From: Xanthocytophaga agilis | GTDB taxonomy: Bacteria; Bacteroidota; Bacteroidia; Cytophagales; 172606-1 | Direction: 5' to 3' | Assembly: GCF_030068605.1 (NCBI RefSeq) | Contig: NZ_JASJOU010000003.1 | Location: forward strand, 310,001-374,000 | Length of the DNA: 64,000 nucleotides | Part shown: positions 44,096 through 51,926 of the stretch, piece by piece | How positions within the stretch are numbered: the stretch's first letter is position 1 | How the letters are laid out: each line of letters begins with the position of its first letter | Notes under the pieces: model-generated | Database searches by the model: none | Told to the model about the DNA's origin: nothing | What the model saw: only the letters and a program-made list of their open reading frames with translations | Program-made: the position numbers and the translations under genes

Positions 44096-47000
44096 TCAAA
44101 GTGATAAGGATAGTCCGATCTGATAGGATTTGTTATTAGGATACACTCCAGAATCTACCCCTTTGTTGATCAGGCTTTGTCCATTCAAACTAACCTCCGG
44201 ATCATAACCTGTATAATTAGTCCATGTAAAGGCATTCTGTGCAGACACATAAATTCTAAGATTCTGAATCTTTGCTTTAGACAATAGAGTCTTAGGCAAA
44301 GTGTATCCAAATGAGATATTTTTCAGACGATAATAGGTAGCATCTTCGATAAACCGATCAGAAATAGTAATTGCCGGATCTTGATAAGCAGCTTTTACAT
44401 CCGTATTGGTATTTGTTGGGGTCCAGCGATCCAGCAACACTGTTGAACCGTTTGTATAACCAGTACCCAACTCCAGATTGGCACGGTTGGCATTGTACAG
44501 CTTACCACCAATAGAAGCCTGGAAGAATACAGCCAGATCAAATCCTTTGTAAGAAAATGTATTAGTAAGGCCCGCTACAAAACCAGGCTGATTCGCAATT
44601 ACAATACGATCTCCCGCCTGTGTAATGGCTCCATCTCCATTGATATCTTTGTATTTCTGCCCACCAGGATTTTTGTTTGCCTGAGGAGTTAGAGCAACAT
44701 CTCCTTCCTGAATAATACCATCTGTCTTATATACAATGAATGAACCTAAAGGATATCCTACTTTGGCAATAGAAGGAGAAGAAATAACCGGGATAATTTG
44801 ATTAACACCATCACCCAGACTTAGAATTTTGTTGCTATTTTTAGAGTATATAAATATTGTATTCCATTTCAGATCACCGGTTAGATTCTGAGAATTGATA
44901 TACAACTCAAAGCCTTTATTAGATACAGCACCAATATTTTGGTAAATAGTTGAAGCCTGTCCGTTATAGAAATCTGATAGACCAGAAGTACCTGGAACCG
45001 TACGACTCAATAATAAATCTGTTGTCTTTTTGTAATAATAGTCAGCAGTGATATTAATCCGGTTATTGAACAAACCTAGATCAATCCCAAAGTCCACCTG
45101 AAATGTCTTTTCCCATCCTAAGTTTGGATTCGGAACGGTTGCCGGAGCATAACCGGAAACAGTAGTATTTGAGAAGCTATACCGGAAATAGCTAAGTTGA
45201 GAAAGTGACTGGTAAGGCGGAATACTTTGATTACCTGTTATCCCTGCGCTACCTCTTACTTTTAAAAGACTAACTTTTGGGAACTGACGCATAAAGCTTT
45301 CACTACTCACATTCCATCCCAAAGCAGCAGAAGGGAAATATCCCCATTTGTTTCCTTCACCAAAACGAGATGATCCATCAGCACGTAAGGTAAATGTAGC
45401 CAGATATTTTTCATCCAATACATAATTGATACGACCCAGATAAGAAGCCAGTGACCATTTATTAGCAGACGAACGAGGTGTACGGTTAGTAATTCCAGTT
45501 CCCAGGTTGTTGTACTCAAATGCATCAGTTGCAAATCCTGCAGCTTCAGCTACAGCGCCTTTGGAATCAGATTGCTGTGCGGTAAAACCTACGATAGCAC
45601 TAACTCTGTTACGGGTGCCTATTTGTTTATCATAGCTTAATGTGTTCTCGTTCAGCCAGCTTGAAGTAAACATTGTTCCCACTGTAGCCAATCCCTGTAA
45701 ACTTTGGCCTTCTGCGGTGGAGCTAGGCAAATATCTGTTTTGTTTATTATCAACTACATCAGCCCCAACCAGTACTTTCGCTTTTAGTCCTTCGAGAATA
45801 GTATACTCACCAGATAAGCTCCCTAAAAACCGGTTGGTACGTGTTTCATTCAACTGATTATATAGTGAGTTAATTGGGTTCTGTAATGCAGACTCAAATG
45901 GACTATTTATTACAAATGTTCCATCATCTTTATAAACAGGTAAGGAAGGCGGAGTTAACAGCAGATTACCCACAATAGCAGCAGGTGCCACCTGAGCCTT
46001 TGTATTAGAAGCTGTAATGCTACCAAAGATTCTAAATTTCTTGCTATATTCATGATCCAGATTGATTCTTGCTGATAATCGTGTAAAATCTGTATTCTGC
46101 AAAATTCCATCCTGCTTTAGGTAATTACCAGAAACTGCCAGACGAGTTTTCTCTGAGCCAGATAAAATAGATAAGCTATGGCTCTGAATGATAGCTTTCC
46201 GAAAAGCTGCTGCCTGCCAATCTGTTCCATCACCCGTAGTATCTAACGAATACCCAATTGTTGAAGGTAATGAAACTGTTTTTCCAGAATTAGCAGCTGC
46301 ATCCTTCCGCAATGACCACCATTGTCCTGCATTTAATAAAGGAATAGTCCGGATGACTTCTTGTACACCATAATATCCATCATAATTAATAGATGATTTA
46401 TCTTTCGAGCCTGTTTTTGTGGTAATAATCACAACTCCATTGGCACCACGCGAACCATAAATAGCTGTTGCAGAAGCATCTTTCAATACATCAATAGATT
46501 CAATATCGGTTGTATTGATAGAAGAAAGTGGGTTAATTTTTGAACCATCCGTAACGCCTGCGTCGGTAAGAGAGTAATCATTATTGATTGGAAAACCATC
46601 AATTACATACAATGGATCACTTCCTGCTGTGATAGAGTTGTTTCCCCGAATTTGCACACTTACCCCACCACCTGGTTGTCCTGATGTCTGCGTTACTATG
46701 GCCCCAGCTACAGATCCTTGTAAAAGTCGCTCTACAGAAACTACAGGCTGTGTTTTAATTTCTGTAGGCACAGACGAAATAGAACCTGTAATGTCTTTTC
46801 GTTTTTGCTCTCCATAGCCAATGACAACTACCTCATCCAGTATATTGTCTGTTTTCAAATTCACTTCGAGTGCTTCTTCGGAAAGTTCATACACCTCAAC
46901 ATCCTGCGTTTTAAAACCAACCAATGTTACTGTTAGTGTAAAAGGAAATTCTTTTTGCGCTTTTATACTGAACTGGCCATCAGCTGTTGAAACCACATAT

Positions 47001-47140
47001 TCTTTCGTTCCTTTAATTACAACACTGGCACCAGGTAATGGCTGACCACCTTCATCTTTGATGACTCCTTTTATATTTTGGGCAAAAGCGGTCCCTATCG
47101 CTAGCATAAGGAATGCTACGACTAGTAGATGTTTTTTCAT
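44096..47140 (-). CDS. SusC/RagA family TonB-linked outer-membrane protein
   Basis: This 1014-residue outer-membrane receptor has a signal peptide ending near AFAQ (residue 21), a carboxypeptidase-like N-terminal domain (NIKGVIKDEGGQPLPGASVVIKG), the SusC plug box (GVVIITTKTGSKDKS after YGSRGANG), and a 22-strand-type beta barrel closing with a SYQIGLSLSL terminus. It imports a bulky substrate with TonB energy together with the SusD-like protein. The mature chain has no Cys and only two Met (in VGTMFTSS and ESFMRQF), which is extreme for about 990 residues. It follows the binding-protein gene by 32 bp. Confidence 0.95.
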   Translation of the reverse strand: MKKHLLVVAFLMLAIGTAFAQNIKGVIKDEGGQPLPGASVVIKGTKEYVVSTADGQFSIKAQKEFPFTLTVTLVGFKTQDVEVYELSEEALEVNLKTDNILDEVVVIGYGEQKRKDITGSISSVPTEIKTQPVVSVERLLQGSVAGAIVTQTSGQPGGGVSVQIRGNNSITAGSDPLYVIDGFPINNDYSLTDAGVTDGSKINPLSSINTTDIESIDVLKDASATAIYGSRGANGVVIITTKTGSKDKSSINYDGYYGVQEVIRTIPLLNAGQWWSLRKDAAANSGKTVSLPSTIGYSLDTTGDGTDWQAAAFRKAIIQSHSLSILSGSEKTRLAVSGNYLKQDGILQNTDFTRLSARINLDHEYSKKFRIFGSITASNTKAQVAPAAIVGNLLLTPPSLPVYKDDGTFVINSPFESALQNPINSLYNQLNETRTNRFLGSLSGEYTILEGLKAKVLVGADVVDNKQNRYLPSSTAEGQSLQGLATVGTMFTSSWLNENTLSYDKQIGTRNRVSAIVGFTAQQSDSKGAVAEAAGFATDAFEYNNLGTGITNRTPRSSANKWSLASYLGRINYVLDEKYLATFTLRADGSSRFGEGNKWGYFPSAALGWNVSSESFMRQFPKVSLLKVRGSAGITGNQSIPPYQSLSQLSYFRYSFSNTTVSGYAPATVPNPNLGWEKTFQVDFGIDLGLFNNRINITADYYYKKTTDLLLSRTVPGTSGLSDFYNGQASTIYQNIGAVSNKGFELYINSQNLTGDLKWNTIFIYSKNSNKILSLGDGVNQIIPVISSPSIAKVGYPLGSFIVYKTDGIIQEGDVALTPQANKNPGGQKYKDINGDGAITQAGDRIVIANQPGFVAGLTNTFSYKGFDLAVFFQASIGGKLYNANRANLELGTGYTNGSTVLLDRWTPTNTNTDVKAAYQDPAITISDRFIEDATYYRLKNISFGYTLPKTLLSKAKIQNLRIYVSAQNAFTWTNYTGYDPEVSLNGQSLINKGVDSGVYPNNKSYQIGLSLSL

Positions 47141-47172
47141 GAAATCGTATTTAGGTATGTTAAATAGAGGGG

Positions 47173-48105
47173 TTAGTTGAGACCTAGTTGTTGAAGGTGA
47201 TCTTTTTCCTGCTGAAAACGTTTGGCATCTGGTTTCAGAAACCCAAACTCATGTAGGTTATCCTGTCCATGCTCAAACACCCATTTCAGGAATTTTACAG
47301 CTTCAGGATTTGTATTGTTTTTCAGGACAGACAGGTGGATATACTCAATCGGAACATTTTTTAATTCAGCTGCTTCCAGTTTTTGTAACACAATATCCAG
47401 ATTGTCATAGAATTTCTCATCAGCACTCACACGTTTGTTACCATCGATATCTACTGGCAATACAGTTATGCCATCAATTGGTTTGCGGGTCTGAAGATTG
47501 AAAAGTAAACCTGGCGTACTATAAGAAACTCCTGTTGAGTCTTTTAATAAAGCCTTTACCAGATGCTCATCTGCACCAGCGATAGCTTTACCTTTGATGT
47601 TTGCTTGTTCAAATCCAAAGTAGCGGGCAAACGTAACAGGAGCTCCTGCTTTTTGCAAACGAGTATAGATCGTATAAGGTATCTCTACCTTTTTCTCATT
47701 CTTTTTGTCTGCATAAATATCATTAAAATAAAACTGTTTGATTAATTCAGTGGTTAGGCCCTTGTCTGAATAGTTTTTTGCAAAAGCAGAACTTGCATTG
47801 GCAAATGGTAGTAATGCATATCGCGCAATATAAACATATTCCCGACTCTCTTTGACAGATGCTTCGGGTTCATAGGCTTCAATTAACACATCATATTGGG
47901 AAGGGTCTGTAGTTGTTCTCGCCTCTATTATAATTTGTGAACTGGGATTAGTCTGCTGATATTGCTTGATCCACTTTTCAACTAATGGATAAGCAAAACG
48001 AACTCCTGTGATCACAACTTTATTTTTAGCGGCGTCCTGCGCGATGACGATTTGTCCTAAAAAAAACAGGACAAAAATGATAGAGAAAACTTTAGAGGAT
48101 TTCAT
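47173..48105 (-). CDS. PstS-like periplasmic substrate-binding protein
   Basis: This is a 310-residue protein with a signal peptide ending near VIAQ (residue 23) and a type-2 periplasmic-binding fold resembling PstS-like/sulfate-binding proteins: VVITGVRFAYPLVEKWIKQYQQTNP, ARTTTDPSQYDVLIEAYEP, then TELIKQFYFNDIYADKK and a C-terminal LKWVFEHGQDNLHEFGFL helix. No ABC permease or ATPase is nearby, so it may deliver oxyanion or sulfated ligand to an unlinked transporter, or act with SusCD. It contains no Cys, and the initiator is its only Met. It is the first gene after the Cys-rich leader ORF and a large hairpin (48124-48197). Confidence 0.85.
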   Translation of the reverse strand: MKSSKVFSIIFVLFFLGQIVIAQDAAKNKVVITGVRFAYPLVEKWIKQYQQTNPSSQIIIEARTTTDPSQYDVLIEAYEPEASVKESREYVYIARYALLPFANASSAFAKNYSDKGLTTELIKQFYFNDIYADKKNEKKVEIPYTIYTRLQKAGAPVTFARYFGFEQANIKGKAIAGADEHLVKALLKDSTGVSYSTPGLLFNLQTRKPIDGITVLPVDIDGNKRVSADEKFYDNLDIVLQKLEAAELKNVPIEYIHLSVLKNNTNPEAVKFLKWVFEHGQDNLHEFGFLKPDAKRFQQEKDHLQQLGLN

Positions 48106-48123
48106 AATTTTGTATCAGTTGGC

Positions 48124-48197
48124 GGCTATGGAAAGCACCTATCTTCTAAAGAATTCCACCAAAACTCGATTTAGAAGACAAAGTGCTTCCTCTAGCC
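48124..48197 (-). promoter_or_regulatory. large imperfect leader hairpin before the binding-protein gene
   Basis: Left arm 48124-48150 (from GGCTATGG to TCTTCTAAA) pairs imperfectly with right arm 48170-48197 (TTTAGAAG to CTAGCC) across a 19-nt loop. On the minus strand no T-run follows, so it is not a classic intrinsic terminator. It could regulate by hiding the ribosome entry region or by Rho access. Confidence 0.5.
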
Positions 48198-48294
48198 ATA
48201 TAAGCGGTATATGGAACAGGTAATTTTTCTGACACAGGGCCAGACGAAGAAGGCTAAACGATATGTCAGGAAAAGAATAGTACTCCTGATTAGA

Positions 48295-48384
48295 TTACAA
48301 ACAGGTACAACAGCAACAAGGTATCTGGAAAAATACTGTCAAACTCCCGGATAAGAATTGCGCATGACGTGAATCCTTTTTCAT
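48295..48384 (-). CDS. putative cysteine-sensing leader peptide
   Basis: A 29-codon frame from ATG at 48384 to TAA at 48295 encodes a peptide beginning MKKDSRHAQFL and ending PCCCCTCL. Five of its last seven codons are Cys (TGT TGC TGT TGT, ACC, TGT). A second in-frame ATG (48390) would add MV. The ORF stands about 190 bp upstream of the binding-protein gene and about 90 bp downstream of the 22-bp motif at 48475-48496. A run of Cys codons in a short upstream ORF is the classic mark of attenuation by charged tRNA-Cys level. The downstream locus is devoted to sulfate esters and its head proteins are Cys/Met-poor, which supports this reading. Translation has not been shown. Confidence 0.6.
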   Translation of the reverse strand: MKKDSRHAQFLSGSLTVFFQIPCCCCTCL

Positions 48385-48474
48385 AACCATTATATTAAAA
48401 TTTTATCATCCAATTAATTATTGGCTGGTTTGGGAACCTACTCTGATAAAATCAATTTGGTGGGAATTGATTTG

Positions 48475-48496
48475 TCTAGTAATTCTATAGACAAAT
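48475..48496 (-). promoter_or_regulatory. 22-bp motif shared with sulfatase promoter region
   Basis: Plus-strand spelling TCTAGTAATTCTATAGACAA plus AT. The copy at 26941-26962 differs in one base. Here it is part of a dyad, ATTTGTCTA (48470-48478) with TAGACAAAT (48488-48496). It probably binds a regulator or is part of a promoter that controls both sulfatase operons. Confidence 0.55.
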
Positions 48497-48892
48497 ATTA
48501 CATATGAATTTTATATTTCCAAATTATAAATCCATTTTTGTTAAAAAACTTCTATAATCATATCTATTCTCCTTTTTGTTAAATAAAAACACATTGTTGA
48601 TTGTCTTTTACCTTTGGCACCCAATAAATAACACTATTTAGAAGTCAAAAAAACTAGTCTAAAAATAGAGTTGAACTTACCTACCTTTCATCAACTTTCT
48701 TTTCATTAAAGAAGAAAATTCACTTTTTTTTGTATTCAATAAGCCGAAATAACTCTCTGGAACATCTCAAAGGCATATTTTAGGAATAAGTGGTAAACTG
48801 ATAGTGTAAACATTGGTTTAATTATAAAAATACAGTTTCACTTATATATATTTGAAAACAATACTTTATCTTTTACTTAAAACCACTTTATT

Positions 48893-51856
48893 ATGAAGAA
48901 ACGCCATATTCTGGCAGGATTATTCTGCTTACTGGTAACTACACCACCTATATTCGGCCAATCAAAACTCATCGAGAAAGTCAGTAAAAAACCAGGTGAG
49001 ATTGTAATCCCATATGAAAAATATGTATTACCAAATGGTTTAACACTTGTTGTACACGAAGATCACTCAGATCCGATTGTGCATGTAGATGTTACCTACC
49101 ATGTAGGTTCGGCACGTGAGGAGATTGGGAAGTCAGGCTTTGCACACTTTTTTGAACACATGATGTTTCAGGGATCTGACCATGTGGCAGATGAAGAACA
49201 CTTTAAAGTGGTAACAGAATCAGGTGGTACCTTGAATGGAACAACCAACCGGGATCGCACCAACTACTTTGAAACCCTTCCCAGCAATAAACTCGAAACA
49301 GCCTTATGGTTGGAAGCAGATCGGATGGGTTTTCTGTTGGATGCAGTCACTCAGAAAAAATTCGAGATTCAGCGGGCTACTGTAAAAAATGAAAGGGGCC
49401 AAAATTACGATAACCGTCCTTATGGACTTACGTATGAATATACATCTAAAGCATTGTATCCTTATGGCCATCCTTATTCATGGCTTACCATCGGATATGT
49501 AGAGGACTTAGATCGTGTAAATGTAAACGACCTTAAAAACTTCTTTCTACGCTGGTATGGCCCTAACAATGCTACTGTGACAGTTGGAGGCGATGTAACT
49601 ACTAAGGATGTTGTTAAACTGGTTGAAAAGTACTTTGGTTCTATTCCTCGTGGCCCAGAAGTAAAAAACCTCAAATTACCTATTCCAGCATTGACCCAGG
49701 ACAGATATACGTCTTATGAAGACAACTATATCAAATTACCAATGTTACGAATGATTTTCCCAGTTCCCGCAAGATACAGCACAGAAGAAGCATCATTGGA
49801 TTGTCTGGCTGAAATTTTGGGACAGGGTAAAAATTCTATTTTCTATAAAAACTTTGAAAAAGCACAGAAAGCAGTTCAAAGCTCAGCTGTAAACTCAGCC
49901 AGTGAGCTATCAGGTGAGTTTACACTCACAGTTATCCCCTATCCTAATCAAACGCTGCAGGATATGGAGAAAACCATACGAGAATCATTGGCAGAATTTG
50001 AAAAGCGCGGTGTAACAGATGATGATATTGCCCGCTTTATTGCTAAAAATGAATCACAAACAATTAATGGTCTTAACAGTGTATCAGGAAAAGTTTCACA
50101 ACTGGCATCCTATCAAACATTTAAAGGAAATCCCAATTACATTGGAGTAGAATTAAAAAATTACCGGTCTGTAACAAAAGAATCTGTAATACAGGCATAT
50201 AACAAATATATTAAAGGGAAAGCAGCTGTAATATTGAGTGCTTATCCTAAAGGCAAAGCGGATATCGTAGCAGCTGTCGATAATTACACTATCTCAAAAG
50301 AAGGATACAAAGCACCTGATTATGGATACACAGGCCTTACCTATAAAAAAGCCAAAGACACATTTGATCGTGGCCAAAAGCCAGGTTCAGGAGCTAACCC
50401 TATTGTAAAGGTTCCCCCTGTATGGCAAAAACAACTAAACAATGGTTTAAAGATTATTGGAACACAGAATGACGAAATCCCAACAGTAACATTACTGTTC
50501 AATATCAAAGGAGGACATCAGCTTTCAGCTAATAATCTTTCCAAAGCCGGGGTTGCTTCTCTTACTGCTTCTATGCTCAATGAAGATACTGAGAAGTATA
50601 CATCAGAAGAAATTGCCAGTGAACTGGATAAACTGGGAAGTTTTATTTCTTTTGGAGCGGGCGAAGAAGGTACTACTATCTATGTTGAAACATTAAAGAA
50701 AAACCTTGATAAGACATTAGCCTTACTTCAGGAAAAACTCTATCATCCTAAATTCAACCAGGATGACTTTGATCGCTTAAAAAAACAACAATTGGAGAGT
50801 ATCAAAGTACAATCAACCCAACCGCAGGCAGTAGCAAATGATGTGTATAATAAAACCTTATATGGATCAAAACACATCAAAGCAATTCCTGTATATGGAA
50901 CTGCTGAAACAGTAGGTACCATCACATTAGAGGATGTAAAAGATTTCTATAAAGCTAACTTCTCACCATCAGTTACCAATCTGGTAGTAGTTGGGGATAT
51001 TAACCAGGCAGAAGTTGAGCCCAAACTGGCATTTTTGAATCAGTGGGAAGCCAAAGAGGTGAAGTTGCCGACTCTGACCAAAGCTGCGCCTATTGAAAAA
51101 ACAAAGCTTTTCCTGGTAGATATTCCGAAAGCAGCACAATCGGAAATCCGTGTTGGATATGTAACAGATCTTACTTATAATCCAACAGGTGATTTTTACA
51201 AAGCTACTTTGATGAACTATCCCTTAGGAGGTGCATTTAACAGCCGTGTCAATCTGAATCTGCGTGAAGATAAAGGATGGACATATGGTGCACGGACCTC
51301 TTTTGATTCTGATGAAAATGGAGGGAGATTTACATTTAGCTCTGGTGTTAAAGCAGCAGCTTCTGACAGTGCAGTAGCAGAAGTAATGAAAGAAATTACC
51401 AACTATTCAAATACTGGAATCACAGAAAGTGAATTAACATTCTTAAAAAGCTCTATCGGACAACGCGATGCATTACAATATGAGACAGGAATTCAGAAAG
51501 CACGTTTCCTGAATCGAATCGTACAATATAATTTAAAGCCATCGTATGTAGAAGAGCAAAGCAAAATATTGGCAGGTATCAATCAATCAGATATCAATGC
51601 GTTGGCAAAACAGTATGTCAATCCTGCTAAGATGAATATACTGGTGGTTGGCGATAAAGAACGTATTAAAACCGGACTGGAAAAACTAGGATATGAAGTA
51701 GTTGAACTTGATACTAAAGGTGAAGTAGTAAAACCTGCTGCAGAGTCTCAACTGAGTGCACCTGCAGCCTCTGAAACTTCAGGTAATCCTGAAAAAGAAT
51801 CTTCTGCCCCTAAGGGGAAGAAAGAGAAAAAAGACAAGAAGACTACCAATAAATAA
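48893..51856 (+). CDS. M16 family zinc metallopeptidase (two-domain)
   Basis: This 987-residue insulinase/pitrilysin-type protease has a signal peptide ending near IFGQ (residue 23). The inverted zinc motif HxxEH is H85-F-F-E88-H89, with the downstream zinc Glu in ERGQNYDNRPYG. Two M16 halves follow. The second half (from about 500, LNNGLKIIGTQNDEIPTVTLLFNIKGG) lacks an HxxEH, as usual for the inactive partner domain. The C-terminal 40 residues are Lys/Ser-rich and probably disordered. It is the first gene on the plus strand after the sulfatase locus and has its own terminator. It degrades peptides in the periplasm. Confidence 0.93.
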   Translation: MKKRHILAGLFCLLVTTPPIFGQSKLIEKVSKKPGEIVIPYEKYVLPNGLTLVVHEDHSDPIVHVDVTYHVGSAREEIGKSGFAHFFEHMMFQGSDHVADEEHFKVVTESGGTLNGTTNRDRTNYFETLPSNKLETALWLEADRMGFLLDAVTQKKFEIQRATVKNERGQNYDNRPYGLTYEYTSKALYPYGHPYSWLTIGYVEDLDRVNVNDLKNFFLRWYGPNNATVTVGGDVTTKDVVKLVEKYFGSIPRGPEVKNLKLPIPALTQDRYTSYEDNYIKLPMLRMIFPVPARYSTEEASLDCLAEILGQGKNSIFYKNFEKAQKAVQSSAVNSASELSGEFTLTVIPYPNQTLQDMEKTIRESLAEFEKRGVTDDDIARFIAKNESQTINGLNSVSGKVSQLASYQTFKGNPNYIGVELKNYRSVTKESVIQAYNKYIKGKAAVILSAYPKGKADIVAAVDNYTISKEGYKAPDYGYTGLTYKKAKDTFDRGQKPGSGANPIVKVPPVWQKQLNNGLKIIGTQNDEIPTVTLLFNIKGGHQLSANNLSKAGVASLTASMLNEDTEKYTSEEIASELDKLGSFISFGAGEEGTTIYVETLKKNLDKTLALLQEKLYHPKFNQDDFDRLKKQQLESIKVQSTQPQAVANDVYNKTLYGSKHIKAIPVYGTAETVGTITLEDVKDFYKANFSPSVTNLVVVGDINQAEVEPKLAFLNQWEAKEVKLPTLTKAAPIEKTKLFLVDIPKAAQSEIRVGYVTDLTYNPTGDFYKATLMNYPLGGAFNSRVNLNLREDKGWTYGARTSFDSDENGGRFTFSSGVKAAASDSAVAEVMKEITNYSNTGITESELTFLKSSIGQRDALQYETGIQKARFLNRIVQYNLKPSYVEEQSKILAGINQSDINALAKQYVNPAKMNILVVGDKERIKTGLEKLGYEVVELDTKGEVVKPAAESQLSAPAASETSGNPEKESSAPKGKKEKKDKKTTNK

Positions 51857-51870
51857 TAGGTTCTTACAAA

Positions 51871-51909
51871 CAAAAAGGCTCTCTGACATCAATATCAGAG
51901 AGCTTTTTG
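51871..51909. terminator. bidirectional terminator
   Basis: The stem of 15 bp with one bulged base (51871-51886 with 51895-51909) carries T-runs on both strands. It separates the convergent M16 and xylulokinase genes. Confidence 0.85.
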
Positions 51910-51926
51910 TTTTTCTCTCTTTAGTA

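Larger units (their letters stand above)
48106..48892. promoter_or_regulatory. long leader/regulatory region of the sulfatase locus
   Basis: This 787-bp divergent gap carries, on the minus strand, a 22-bp motif (48475-48496) inside a larger dyad, a short hairpin (48449-48473), the Cys-rich ORF (48295-48384), alternative pairings around 48229-48289, and a large imperfect hairpin (48124-48197) ending 18 bp before the binding-protein ATG. On the plus strand it should hold the M16 gene promoter. A lone TACCTTTG at 48609-48616 fits the -7 element but has no well-placed -33 partner. Confidence 0.6.

Noticed and set aside
48229-48289. Intrinsic terminator in the Cys leader
   Set aside because: The competing pairings are only 6 bp and the distal hairpin is followed by an A-run on the transcribed strand, not a T-run. 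Kept only as a possible alternative structure.
48609-48616. TACCTTTG as the promoter of the M16 protease gene
   Set aside because: The -7 element matches the Bacteroidota consensus but no -33 element lies at a suitable distance, and it is 277 bp from the gene.
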